In this document: positions 1-10,656 of the stretch, piece after piece
How positions within the stretch are numbered: the stretch's first letter is position 1
Layout of the letters: every line of letters begins with the position of its first letter
Source of the DNA: Neoceratodus forsteri
Taxonomy: Eukaryota; Chordata; Ceratodontiformes; Ceratodontidae
Direction: 5' to 3'
Length of the DNA: 64,000 nt
Assembly: GCA_016271365.2 (NCBI GenBank)
Contig: CM057453.1
Location: forward strand, 1,090,017,001-1,090,081,000
Notes under the pieces: generated by a model
What the model saw: only the letters and a program-made list of their open reading frames with translations
The model's database searches: none
Told to the model about the DNA's origin: nothing
Made by a program: the position numbers and the translations under genes

Positions 1-273
1 GTTCACTTACTATTTTTGTAGCAGTGTATTGCGTTGTGCCTGGGTTGCTCCCGAAAAAGGAACCCAACTCTACAGAGCCTACCCAGTCAAAAAAAAAAAA
101 ATAACATCATATCTGTGTATTACTGCTGCAGTGATTGGGCATCTAAGGTAAACCGTCATCAGTCCATCATAGGTGATTTTACAGTTTAGGCATCCAGAAA
201 TTAAGGCCCTGTGCTGTCTGACGGCTGGGTTAAATGTGATTAATGTAGCAGTCTCTAATTGGACTTGTAAGTT
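1..273. other. Unassigned sequence
   Basis: No gene or known repeat is recognised here. An A-run lies at 89-101; it could be the tail of a very short retroposed piece, but nothing upstream in the window supports that. Confidence 0.4.
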
Positions 274-304
274 ATGATGTTCCACAGGTTAATTATCAGT
301 GGCT

Positions 305-1500
305 TATTTGACTCTGTTCCTCACGTGGGCCTGTTGGATAAGCTGGGAGAAATGGGGTTGGGGAACCAGATGATCAGATGGATAGGCAATTGGCTCCAGG
401 ACCGGACCCAGAGGGTCGTAGTTGGTGGGATAGTCTCATCCCCAAGGAGGGTCATTAGTGGGGTCCCACAGGGATCAGTCCTTGGGCCCCTTCTGTTCAA
501 CGCCTACGTATCTGACATAAGGACAGGAATCAGGAGTGAGATGAGTCTCTTTGCAGATGACTCAAAACTGGGGGCGGTGGTGGATGGGGAGGAGGGGAGG
601 GTGGCCCTACAGGGGGACCTGGAGGCTCTGGAAAGATGGTCTAGAAAGTGGAAGCTGAGGTTCAATGCAGGGAAATGCAAGGTACTCCACCTGGGGGCCA
701 GAAACCCAGGTCAAGTGTACACCCTGGGGAATGCTACAAGTCTCGATGGCTGAGAGGGACCTGGGGGTGGTGGTGGATGTCAAGATGAACAACTCTGAGA
801 CTTGTGGAGGCAGCAGCCAAGGCCAACAGGATGCTGGGATGCATCGCTAGGGATCACCTCCAGAAGGAGGAAGTGATACTCCTCTGTATAACTGCTTGGT
901 GAGGCCGCACCTTGAGTACTGCATGCAGTTTTGGAGGCCACACTTAAAGCGGGACATTAACCTCTTGGAGAGGGTCCAGAGGAGGGCAACCAAAATGATT
1001 TGGGGCTTGGGGACAGGACCTATGAGGAGAGGCTCGAGAGCTAAATATGTACACATTGAAGAGAGAAGGGACCGGGGGACATGATAGAGGTCTTTAGGTA
1101 CATGAAGAGGGTAAATAGGGGAGGAACAGTCTGGGGTGCTTCAAGGAAGGAGGAAGGGGCCACTAGAGGCATGGCTGGAAGCTGGGGGAAGATTCAGGGG
1201 AGAAAGGAGGAGGTGCTACTTCACTGAGAGGGTGGTGGAGCCATGGAATGCACTGCCTAGGGGGCTGGTGGAGGCAGAGACAGTGGAGGGGTTCAAGAGG
1301 GGGTGGGACAGGTACAGGGGAAGGGTTCTGGAAGCAAAATCCAATGCAGCAAGAATATCTGGAACTGGGAAGGGAGAAGCCAGAGAAGGTGAGGGGGACA
1401 GCAAGGTCAGCACCCAGGTTGGGGACTGACCAAATGAGCAGACACGGAAGACCGTTAGGCCTATTCTGCTGGCATTTTAGTATGTTAGTATGAATAAATT
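305..1500 (+). mobile_element. CR1 LINE, 5'-truncated, with 3' end
   Basis: A 5'-truncated CR1-clade non-LTR retrotransposon. It begins inside the reverse transcriptase at the FDSVPH part of motif A and runs to a 3' untranslated end with the phrase 'agaccgttaggcctattctg', close to the CR1 3' UTR at about 9.42-9.47 kb. It ends in a short degenerate repeat (tatgttag-like, 1480-1495); CR1 elements characteristically end in short tandem repeats rather than poly(A). The coding part is frameshifted several times, so this is a dead copy. The 5' breakpoint is placed where similarity to the motif A region starts, to within about 10 bases. Confidence 0.9.
307..1429 (+). pseudogene. CR1 ORF2 reverse transcriptase, C-terminal part, frameshifted
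   Basis: The family product copies LINE RNA into DNA at a nicked target. The first frame, open to 753, shows motif B as GVPQGSVLGPLLFN and the catalytic motif C as SLFADDSKL, with FADD at 550-561. Later segments continue in other frames: VRPHLEYCMQFWRPHLKRD near 896-960, then ERVQRRATKM, and FTERVVEPWNALP near 1220. These are the usual CR1 thumb and C-terminal landmarks. At least two frameshifts (about 750 and 1080) break the frame. The endonuclease and first half of the RT are missing through 5' truncation. Confidence 0.9.
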
Positions 1501-1611
1501 CTTGACTCCTCTGTTGGAGATGGCTTATAAGACATCATTCCATAGCATTAGTTAGAGTGCTGCATATTTATGCATTATAAAAAAAAATTATGAGTAAGAA
1601 TAATCAAGACA

Positions 1612-1800
1612 TGATTGGTCAGTTGTGATCACGTGACTGTGCATTATTTAAGCACAAGTCAGAAATAACGTTCAAAAGCTTTTTACTGTGTATTAAAACA
1701 AAAAATCAAGGGGGCAGTTTTATGATTAAGACATTCCAGTGCTTCTCATGGCAGGGCGTGCAATTATCGCACAACAACGCACACCCTGGCTGCCATATTG
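1612..1800 (+). repeat. Hairpin-bearing relic related to the 10.4-kb insertion
   Basis: The pair 'attggtc' then 'atcacgtgactgtg' occurs here at 1614 and 1628. The same pair with identical spacing occurs at 10410 and 10424. Both are followed by an AT-rich stretch with an 'aaaacaaaaaa' block and then by a hairpin. Here the hairpin (about 1749-1797) has arms beginning and ending 'atggca...tgccat'. I infer two diverged members of one non-autonomous DNA transposon family; the ends are not defined. Confidence 0.4.
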
Positions 1801-1904
1801 CTTACGTTCCTTCTAATGTGTGCGGATGACCACATACTCTGTTTTTAGTTCACATAATGTAGGCCGTATCAACTTGTAGTTTCATTATGACTTTATGAAT
1901 ATGT

Positions 1905-2880
1905 TGAGCTGGCTCATGATAAAAAATCAGCCCCTAATTTCAAAAAGACTCAAGCTATGCCATGTGATTCAAGTGACAAATGTAGGTTTTGTGTGGACGC
2001 ATTTGCAGTTACTTGTGCTGATGACCGCTAACCTGCTTTGGATGACCAATTCAAATACCTTGGCATCACCCTTGATCCCTCATTGAACTTCTCTCTGCAT
2101 ATCTCCACGATCTGCAAGGCAGCTAAATTTTTTTGCATAGCCTAAAGAATTAGGCACATACTTACCCCAAAGGCTAGATTTGCCACCACTAAATGAGTTC
2201 TCCTGTCTAGCCAGTACTATAGTCTACTGTCGTTTGTTCACTCCTGGCTAAATGGAATGTGGTATAGAACAGTATCTGAAGTTTCATACTTTCCTCTGTC
2301 TTACCACTGTGATCTGTATTCAACCTTAGGGTAGCTCTCTCTCTCCAACCACTGGGTGCTCTTACGCTCTTGGGTGTTTACTAGATAAGCTCCTTAGAGC
2401 CTCCACTCCTGCCTCTATTGCTGTGCCCCCCATCAGGCCTCCCCATCAGATTTTCTGACCAGTGTCTACTCCATATTTCTAAGGGTGCCACCAAGATGGG
2501 TTAACCTAAGTTCTGGAGCTGCCTCCCAGTGCCCTTATGAAGTAGAGCCTCCTTCACCCTTTTTAAGAGGTTCCATGAGAAAACATTTACAAGCCACCTC
2601 AGCATATAACTGTACCTGAGGAACAACCGACCCTATATGCAGTATTGTTGTTCTCATTTTAGGCTGACAAATTATTTGTGACTGCGTGTTAATTTAATTG
2701 TATTCTAACTTGTTTCTGGTAGACTTATCATGCATTACTATACCTGTAGTTTTTAATCCCACCTTGCTTACCTGTAATTATCTGATTACATTGTAATGTT
2801 GTTTCTTTTGTATTCTCCCAGGCTGTACCTGAAAGTAGGCACCTATATGTTTAGTGTACCAACTTAGTTAATAACTAATT
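1905..2880 (+). mobile_element. Old L2/Rex1-like LINE, RT C-terminus and 3' end
   Basis: A heavily mutated 3' part of a non-LTR retrotransposon. One frame reads FKKTQAM near 1937 and DDQFKYLGITLDPSLNF near 2040, the standard post-catalytic RT region of L2/Rex1-like LINEs. A trace of the C-terminal domain follows to about 2620. The 3' UTR holds the phrase 'tctcccaggctgtacctg' (2814-2831), shared with the LINE tail at about 32.80 kb. Stops and frameshifts are frequent, so the copy is ancient. Assignment to L2 rather than Rex1/Babar cannot be made by eye. Confidence 0.7.
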
Positions 2881-3514
2881 TAGAAAGCACTTATGTAATT
2901 GCATTGGTGATTTCAAATCACAGTGTGACTGGTAAGAACTGAAGGAAGAAATATTTGGTCATATGCGTACTGGGAAGGCAAATTAAATATGAACAGCCCT
3001 TTAGCGGATTAAGACCATGTGGCTACATTATGTGAAATGGCTTATCTGTAGGAGTAGATATTTAACTGAGGCAGAGCTTCATAGAAATCAAGTTCTTTCA
3101 CAACCAGGAACTCTTAGTGTAGTAAACTAGAAGATTAGGACTGAAGACGAGTGCTCAGTAAGATCATCTGTGGTATGACCTATTGCAACATTTTTGAAGT
3201 GGTAGTCGGCTGAGTAAACCTTCTTTTTTGGGGGGGAGTGACAGTTTTTGTAATACTGAAGTAAATAATGTATGTATTTAAATGGTGGTTTTAGGGCTAA
3301 GTAGTTTGGCTAAAAACTAAGGACTAACTGGTTTGACTTTAATTTCATCTTTAGCCCACCGTGTTTAGAAAACTGTTTGTCATTTTTTCATACTTTGGAA
3401 CAGATTTGTTTGACATTTCAGCAGTAGTATCTGTATTAGTACTAGGGCATGGGCCCAAAGCACTTCCATTTAGCTCTGTTATGACTAGTAAGATGTAATG
3501 CGATCAAAGTTTCC
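2881..3514. other. Unassigned intergenic or intronic sequence
   Basis: AT-rich sequence with no open frame, RNA gene or repeat that I recognise. Confidence 0.4.
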
Positions 3515-3745
3515 TGGAGCAGCCATCCAGCAGAGGTGGTGGAGGTGAAGAAGTGGTAGGGTTCAAGAATGCATGGGATAGGCACAAGGGTAGCTGAGTG
3601 GAAAGGAAGGAAGGAAGGGAGGGAGAAAGAAAGAGACGGAGACCAGTTAGGGTCTACAGTGATACCGTAGGCAGGGAAAAAATGAGCAGACTGGGTGGGC
3701 CAAGTGGTCCTTATCAGCCATCAAGTTCTGTGTTTCTAAAGTATG
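3515..3745 (+). mobile_element. CR1 3'-end fragment
   Basis: Only the last part of a CR1 remains. It includes the end of ORF2 ('ggttcaagaatgcatggg', matching 9337-9352) and the 3' UTR phrase 'gcagactgggtgggcca', which also occurs at about 9437. A purine-rich (aagg)-type simple repeat at 3600-3626 has expanded between them. The frame is not open. Confidence 0.85.
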
Positions 3746-6700
3746 TTGGAACCAGCTGGCAGGCTTGGGGGAAATGGAGTAGGATGTTTGGTTAACTAGC
3801 AGTGCTTGACATACAGGTCACTCAGGTTTCTTTGTCATTGGAAGACAAAGATGTATAAAGGTTAACCAGTAAGTATGCTGTTAGCTGCAGGTTGAATATG
3901 ATAGCTCTGACAATAGAATGTTTGAACAATTTATCTGTTTTAACAGCATTAAAGTGAAGTTAGCTGTTGGGTTTTGAATGTTACAATCTTAAAAAAACAC
4001 ACTTATTTTCTCCTTTAAAATGAAAATATAAGGAGGGGGATCCCTTTTGCTTGATGTACATTGCAGTGCTTTCTGTCAGTACTGTTGTATTCCCAGTAGC
4101 TGAGTCCTTTGCAGGATTTTGAGTAATTTCTAATGTCTGAATTGCTCCAGATGCAAACCTGAAATATGGACTTTGGCCTGTTGGCATTCGGATGATTTCT
4201 CTAGCTCAGAGTGAATGCTTGCGGTATCTTTCAAGGCAACACAGTTTATAAAAGACAGACATGCAGTAGCTTTTGTGGATTTGTAAAGAAGTGAGAAGTA
4301 GAGCAAGATATTGCCCAAGGGTATCCCTCTGAACTGGCCCTCATTACGAGGGACATCCCTAATTTTACCCCTCAGAATTGCTTGGTCTCACATTTGTTAC
4401 TCCTAGAAAAGGGGCTGCTTCACAAAGAAGGTGCTATAAACTCAGACTTGGCAGAAATTCATAACACTATAAATTGCCAAAGCAAAATTAAACTTGCACT
4501 GGTTTCCAAGGTGTTCAGAGTTTGTCTTCCAGTTCTGTTATGTCTCCCACAGTCTGAGGGCCACTGTCCCACATTTTTGTTTGTCAGTTCCCCATTTTTA
4601 GTGATAGGCAGAAGGTTGAAAGGTATGCCAAGGACTGAGGCATCATTGCCTGATGTGTCTGGGTATCTGACAAATATTATGCTAGGTCCATAGAAGAATG
4701 GTAAGGTTAATTTTAGTTAGAGAACGGAAACAGGAAGCACAAAAAAATGTTATTATGATACAGGCCTCAATGAAGGGCTCTGCAGCTGGTCACAGTAGGA
4801 ACACATAGTTCTTTCAGATGTTTGGAATGCTGTTACAGAGAATGTTTGTGGACAGAAGAAGGCAGCATTCATTCATTTTCAAGGGTTAAATCTGCAAGGA
4901 GCAGGTACTGTATTGGGGAACATGAGGAGCCCAGTAAGTTCCTGGTTTCAGAAGTAAACATTATTTTCCTTCTTGTGTTGTAAGAATAGACTGGATCAAA
5001 TGTCTCATTGTCTTTATCACGGCAAGGTAGCTGCATGACCCTAGTTAGAGATAGTTTTTAATTTTTACATAATTATCTTTCATGTGTTTTTGATTTTGCT
5101 GCAAAATAAGAGTCTGTGAAGCATCAGACCCAGCCTGCAGTATCCCCAGACTGAAAAGGTTGTCCTGTTTTCCACCAGGCTAAGTATTTCCTTTAGTGTT
5201 TCTGTGAAGTCTCTGTACCTTTATAAAAAAATAAGTATTCTGAGGATATGCTAGTTCAGCAAAGCAGTTCTGTAGTTCAGAATTTTCAGCAGCCAGGCAA
5301 AAAGTGCAAGCATTTAAAAACTGAATTTACTTTATTGAATTGTTAGTTACATTATTTTGCTTCAGTAATGATGGGAAGTGATGGAACAGAGCAATGCATT
5401 CTTCCTCAACTGTTTTTAATGATGGCTGTTTGACCTGCTGATGAGGTAAGTTACAGAACGCAGATGTTCTACACATCTGTTTTTGTTGGAGTTGCAGCGA
5501 GTAGCTTTTTGTTTCATGTCATATGCCCCACATTCTTACTATGAACTGTGGCAGTGTGCATTGCTTGAACCTTTCTCTAAAGTTTCCACTGTGATAATGG
5601 CCCTTAATGTATACAAACAATACAGTTGTGTGGACCTGGTGATGGAGTAGTCTTGCCAACTCTTCGGCTGCATGCAGCAGGGTCAACTTTGACTTGGTGC
5701 TTCACGCTGTAAACCAGAATACCCTGAGCCACTTATGAAAATCATGGAGACAGTTCTGTCTCAAGGTTCAAGCATAGGGTCAGAAGCTAGGAGATGTCGC
5801 TTTGCAACAAGCTTGGCCGGTGGCTCATGGTGTGACCTTAAGTACATTATTTGAACTAGTGCTTCAGTCCAGCAAGCTGTGTAGTTGGTTGGAAGCAGGA
5901 CTGGACCAAACTGTAACCGAGATGATGCAGTGCCAGTCAGAGTTTGTGCAGTCTAATTAACAAGTAGGCACCCCTTTATGTTTTGAAAGGGAAAACATGA
6001 GACATGAGCTTACTGAAGTGTATATTTTGTCTCCAGTAAGTACTATAATGGAGTAGGAGAAGGAAGATCTTTTGCATTCTACCGTTGCTGTTTTTGTTCC
6101 CCATTAGATTTTAACGAGGTGTATTTAGAGCTCCTAAATAACCATCCTCCATCACTTTGTTTGTTTGCCAAGAACTGGAAGACAATCCCTTTTCATAATT
6201 TAAAACTACCTTGGAATTTCCGGTCTGGATGGTGGACAAAGTGGAAGATGGTATTTAAAAAAAAAAAAAAACAAACAAAAAAACACAACAGGATTTTATT
6301 TGTGTTTAATAAAACAAATGCTGTAGGAGTCCTCTAGTGAAGGTCAGTGAAAGGTTGCTTTGAGGCCTGCTTTTTTTGAAAGCCCAGTAATGAAAGCTAT
6401 CATGGCTGGAGGTGTGCTAGATAAGTGCATCACTGAAGGACAAACAAAAAAGTGGCTATGGTTTGAAGTATGCCTGCAGAACCTCTTTTGGAATGGTACT
6501 TGAGTGAAAGCTTGAAAAGGAGAAAAGGTGATGCAGGCTTTGGAACACTTGGCAGAGACACGGTTAACTGTAAACAGTTGAGCTTCACTATGGCAGTCTT
6601 TCAAGTCCGTTGACTGCTGTAAATGAAATGTTCCAGAAGAACTGGGAGAACAGGAAAGTAAGCTAAAATGTTTGTCATGTTTAACCAGCGTTGGAAAAAG

Positions 6701-7630
6701 AGATCAGGGGGTGCTTCAGAATGTGGTAGCAGTTTGTGAAGTTAAGTTTCTTGATTTCCATGGGAGAAAACTGATCTACATGCTCCTAAAACAGATTACT
6801 GATTTGTTTTTATGTAATCTGATTTAAGTCCCCTGCCTTGAGAGAAGATAGAGTGTTGGAATCCATGAACTTTTATTTATATTCTCGCTCAGCAGCGATC
6901 AGCACAAATGCCAAGCTCAAGTAACCCACCTTTTGAAACCATTCCTTTATAAGAAATCAGTCTGGTCAGCTTGTATGAGTTCAGTGTTGATCACACTGTA
7001 GTTCCAAGTGTACCCTGGGTATGCTTCATTGAGACAGTTCCGATGTGAAAAAGCACCAGCCATGAGCATTTGCAGTGGTGAGCTATCTAGGGACATGCAA
7101 ATATGTTAATAAGCTGGTGCATTGCATGTATGAAATGGAGTTTAGACTGCAACAGACCTAGGGCTATAGATAACACTGAAAACTGAGGCAGTAGTAAGAT
7201 GCTTTGCAAGTTTTTATATTAAGCAAAATCTAAAGGTCTTCAGTTTTGGAATTCATGCCTTGACTCCATGTGGCTGTTTTTTGTTTCCTCCTAGTATCCC
7301 TGAGGTCACTGAACTGCAGGTTTGTGAAACAAACACAAAAATGACTTTTGGTGTTTTCAGGTAGCCCCCCCAGTCATTTTTGGATCATCTAGTCCTGTTG
7401 TTGGGCATGTTTTGTTACTCTCTTTGGTAGGCTTTTTTTTTTTTTTTTGTCCTTCTTACAAATGTGATACAGATCGCACGGGCAACGAAGGTGGAAAGTG
7501 TTGTTTGAAGGGCGTTTTAAGCTGGGCACAGTTAGTTAAAGCTCTGTTAGCTAACTCTCACTGAAACTGCCTTCCTCAACCCCCTCCACCTCTCTTCCGC
7601 CCTAGACTCTAAAAAGCTACAAAATGGATA
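3746..7630. other. Long stretch without recognised genes or repeats
   Basis: About 3.9 kb in which I find no convincing gene, RNA or transposon. Open frames here are short and lack family motifs. Low-complexity runs include an A-rich tract at 6257-6288 and a T-run at 7432-7449. A 68-codon minus-strand frame at 3981-4187 reads like ordinary protein but has no good splice donor and I do not recognise it. Confidence 0.4.
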
Positions 7631-7636
7631 AATACC

Positions 7637-7810
7637 CAGGGATTTATTTAACTCCAAAATTTGATTAACGTTTTGCTCATAAAAGTGCTAAAACATTGTG
7701 AAAATGCATAGTTAACAAACATAACACTTCTAGAAAACCTATATAAATACTTACTGTACAGTTAGCATTGTCCCAAGAAGAAAACTGCTCATCAGTTATT
7801 TAACACTCTG
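7637..7810 (+). mobile_element. MITE-1 copy 1 with 6-bp target duplication
   Basis: A 174-bp non-autonomous DNA transposon relic. It is homologous, inverted, to 38724-38913. It begins 'cagggattta', ends 'aacactctg', and carries the subterminal inverted motif 'ttgattaacgtttt'. Direct copies of 'aatacc' flank it at 7631-7636 and 7811-7816, which I take as the target-site duplication. It encodes no protein. CAGGG-type ends suggest the hAT superfamily, but hAT normally makes 8-bp duplications, so the class is open. Confidence 0.8.
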
Positions 7811-7852
7811 AATACCCTATCTAAAGTGCTAATCACCCTCCTACTTATTTCA

Positions 7853-7879
7853 GCAGGTGACATCAAATCCAACCCTGAC
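7853..7879 (+). other. 2A-like peptide remnant upstream of LINE A endonuclease
   Basis: The frame reads SAGDIKSNPD just before the endonuclease. LINE A copy 2 has SAGDIHPNQG at the same place. Together they resemble the D-x-E-x-N-P-G-P signature of ribosome-skipping 2A peptides, which are reported at the N-terminus of some APE-type LINE ORFs. Both copies here carry substitutions in the critical tail, so neither is expected to work. Function is inference. Confidence 0.45.
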
Positions 7880-8136
7880 TTTGCCCCCTCCCTCTGCATA
7901 CTTCCCAAAGGGCTTAAAAATCTTACACCTCAATGTACAAAGCCTACTCTCCAAATTAACCCTCCTCCAACCCATCATGATGTATCTACACCCAGATATT
8001 CTGGTCCTTTCTGAAACCTGGCTATCCCACAAGATACCTGATGACAACAGTCTCATTATTCCTTGGGTACTGTCTCATCAGGCAAGACAGACCCAGCAAG
8101 GGTGGAGGTGTCACTATGTATACTACAAAACTACAA
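7880..8136 (+). pseudogene. LINE A AP endonuclease, N-terminal part (copy 1)
   Basis: Encodes the start of the APE-type endonuclease that nicks target DNA. The frame reads GLKILHLNVQSLLSKL, then PDILVLSETWLS, where the E is the metal-binding glutamate, then GYCLIRQDRPSKGGGV in the next frame. One frameshift occurs near 8050. A CR1 insertion cuts the domain at 8136/9507; joining across it gives a continuous endonuclease frame. Confidence 0.85.
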
Positions 8137-9456
8137 CCAGTCAGCCTCACCTCGGTAGTGGGGAAGATCATGGAAGCACTACTGAAGGAGAGATTGGTGG
8201 AACATCTGGTTGTCAATGGACTACAGGACCCAAGGCAGCATGGTTTCACCAGGGGGAGGTCATGTCAGACCAACCTCATTGAATTTTTTGACTGGGTGAC
8301 TAGGGAGGTGGATCAGGGGAGGGCAGTGGACATGGCCTATCTGGACTTCAGCAAGGCCTTTGACACTGTGCCACATAGAAGACTATTACATAAACTGGGG
8401 AATATGGGTTTGGGCAGGACAGTAGTGTGGTGGGTAGGTAACTGGCTGGGCGGCAGGGTCACTCCACAGAGGGAAGAGTGACCAGTGGGGTACCACAGGG
8501 ATCAGTGCTGGGACCGGTCCTATTCAATATTTTCATCAGTGACATTGCGCAGGACCTAGAAGGCAGAATTTCACTGTTCGCTGATGACACAAAGCTCTGT
8601 AACAGAGTAGACACACCAGAGGGTGTAGACAGAATGAGAAGGGACCTGCAGAAACTTGAAGAATGGTCAGGGGTTTGGCAGTTGAAATTCAATGCAAGGA
8701 AGTGCAAGATAATGCATATGGGGCACAAAAACCCTGGCACAGTATATCAATTGGGGGGTGAGGATATAGCATACACCAAGCAGGAAAGGGATCTTGGGGT
8801 TATCATCTCTGATGACCTCAAGGCAGGGAAACAGTGTGACAAGGCAGCAGGTAAAGCAAATAGGATGCTGGGATGCATAGGCAGGGGCATCACCAGCAGG
8901 AAAAGGGAGGCCATAATTCCACTATACAAGACACTAGTGAGGCCCCACCTGGAGTGCACTGTACAGTTCTGGAGACCTTACCTACGTAAGGACATAGACA
9001 GGGTAGAGAAGGTTCAGAGGAGGGCAACAAAGATGGTGCATGGATTGCATCACAAGTCCTATGAGGACAGGTTGAAGGAACTGAACATGTACTCCCTGGA
9101 GGAGAGGAGGGAGAGAGGGGATATGATAGAGACATACAAGTATCTTACAGGGAGGAACAGGGTGCAGGAATACACTATTTTTAAGCAGAAAGATGTTCCA
9201 GGACTAGAGGGCATGGGATGAAGTTGGAGGAGGGCGATTCAGAGGAAATGTGAGGAAGAATTTCTTCACAGAGCGGTGGTGGACAAGTGGAACACCCTGC
9301 CAGAGGAAGTGGTGGGGGCTGAAACAATCACGGGATTTAAGAATGCATGGGATAGACATAAAGGAATTCTGGAGGTCAGGGGTAAGGGGCAACAGACTTC
9401 TTGCAAAACATGAACTGAACTTACAAGCTCAAATGGGCAGACTGGGTGGGCCATAG
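8137..9456 (+). pseudogene. CR1 reverse transcriptase, nearly intact core
   Basis: All core RT motifs are visible: YLDFSKAFDTVPH (motif A, catalytic Asp), GVPQGSVLGPVLFN (motif B) and SLFADDTKL (motif C, FADD at 8577-8588). The 247-codon second frame runs to 9221 through the CR1 thumb (ERDLGVIIS, GKANRMLGCI, VRPHLECTVQFW). Frame breaks occur at about 8480 and 9221. After the second, the C-terminus continues as RKNFFTERWW. The endonuclease is absent. Few disabling changes suggest a younger age than the other CR1 pieces. Confidence 0.92.
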
Positions 9457-9506
9457 GCCCTTATCTGCCGACACTGTCTATGTATCTATATATGTATCTA
9501 TGTATA
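8137..9506 (+). mobile_element. CR1 LINE nested in LINE A
   Basis: A 5'-truncated CR1 inserted into the LINE A endonuclease. Its left edge is the CR1 phrase PVSLTSVVGK; its right edge is a degenerate 8-bp repeat tail of the 'tctatgta' type (9478-9506). Host frame on either side joins as LQ then YSPTSN, with no clear target duplication, as is common for CR1. It is the best preserved CR1 reverse transcriptase in the window. Confidence 0.93.
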
Positions 9507-10383
9507 TATTCTCCAACCTCCAATACTCTTCTGTTCTGTCAACTCTCTTTCCCCATCCCAGTATGAACTCCTCCTCATCAAACTTTCCCTCCCCTTTACC
9601 CTGCCTATTTACTTAGCTGGCTCTTCCTGCCATCCTGGTCTCTCTACATCTACCATATCCGAACTCATCACCACTATAACCTCACACACCACCTCTGGCT
9701 AGCTACACATGTTTGGTTACATAAACATGGATTGGCTCTTACCTACGAACACTACTTTATGCTCCAAAGTAAACTCCCTAAACTTAACACAATTAGTAAC
9801 CTCACTAACTCGACTCAACCACAGATCACTCAAGCACACCCTGTTGGGCTGTGCCCTTACTTCTCATCCCCATTGCATAATTGACTCCGGTATCCTGCCA
9901 GATTCCCTTAGCGACCACCATATGATTCACTACATCCGAAAAGTCCATCAGACTAAAGCTCCTCCAAAATTGATCCCTCTATGGTCTTTTTTGTTCTCTA
10001 AACCTAGCACCCTTACTAACTGATTTACATCACACTGATTGGTCACCCATCACAAGAGAATCCTCTGTTGACACTGCCCTTAGCTATTTCCAGACAAAAT
10101 GCCTCATAATCCAGGACCTGCATGCTCCTCCTAACAAGAGTCAACGGTTCACACCTCCCATGGATTAACGCCAAACTACTGGCCTGTATGCATGCCAGGG
10201 ACCAGGCCTGGAAAGCTTATAAGACATCCAGATCCCACTTACTCCTTCTCCAATACCGCTATCTTAGCAATGCTTGCACTAAGACCACCAGATAAACTAA
10301 ATCTGAATGTTTCTCCACCTTCTTCAGCACCAACTTAAGCCATCCTTCCAAGTTCTGGAAAGTTGTCAAGTCACTATTATACA
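9507..10383 (+). pseudogene. LINE A AP endonuclease, C-terminal part (copy 1)
   Basis: Continues the endonuclease after the CR1. The frame at 9709-10023 contains LTQLVTSLTRLNHRSLKHTL and GILPDSLSDHHMI. The SDH is the conserved C-terminal Ser-Asp-His of APE endonucleases. The same block in LINE A copy 2 reads GILPDALSDHNPI. The following linker towards the RT (FWKVVKSLLY near 10355-10380) is interrupted by the foldback insertion. Confidence 0.85.
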
Positions 10384-10656
10384 ATGGGGTATGAAAATCC
10401 TGTAACCTCATTGGTCAAAACACATCACATGACTGTGATAAATCCTCCAGTATACCAACTGTAAACGTTTTATATCACTATAAAAACAAAAAACAAGCTG
10501 AACATTGTATAGTAGCAATATACCATGACAGAGAGTGGGTATAGGTGGATTTACCACTTCTGGTGTGGTTAAGTCACTCGGCTGCACCTTGTGACCGAAC
10601 CACACCAGGCATGGTAAATCCACCAATATACCCACTCTCTGTCATGGTATATTGCT
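10384..10656 (+). mobile_element. Foldback/hairpin insertion in LINE A
   Basis: An approximately 270-bp insertion between the endonuclease and RT of LINE A. It contains a strong hairpin: arms 10514-10577 and 10591-10656 with a 13-base loop, including complementary blocks 'ccatgacagagagtgggt' and 'acccactctctgtcatgg'. A third, diverged arm copy in right-arm orientation lies near 10424-10470 ('taaatcctccagtatacc'). No protein is encoded. The exact left edge and target duplication are not resolved. Confidence 0.75.

Noticed and set aside
3981..4187. 68-codon minus-strand frame that reads like a conserved exon
   Set aside because: The residue mix looks natural, but there is no good splice donor, only a weak acceptor-like site upstream, and I do not recognise the protein. 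Transcript data would be needed.
4382..4693. 103-codon plus-strand frame
   Set aside because: No motif, no splice context and no second exon; consistent with a chance open frame.
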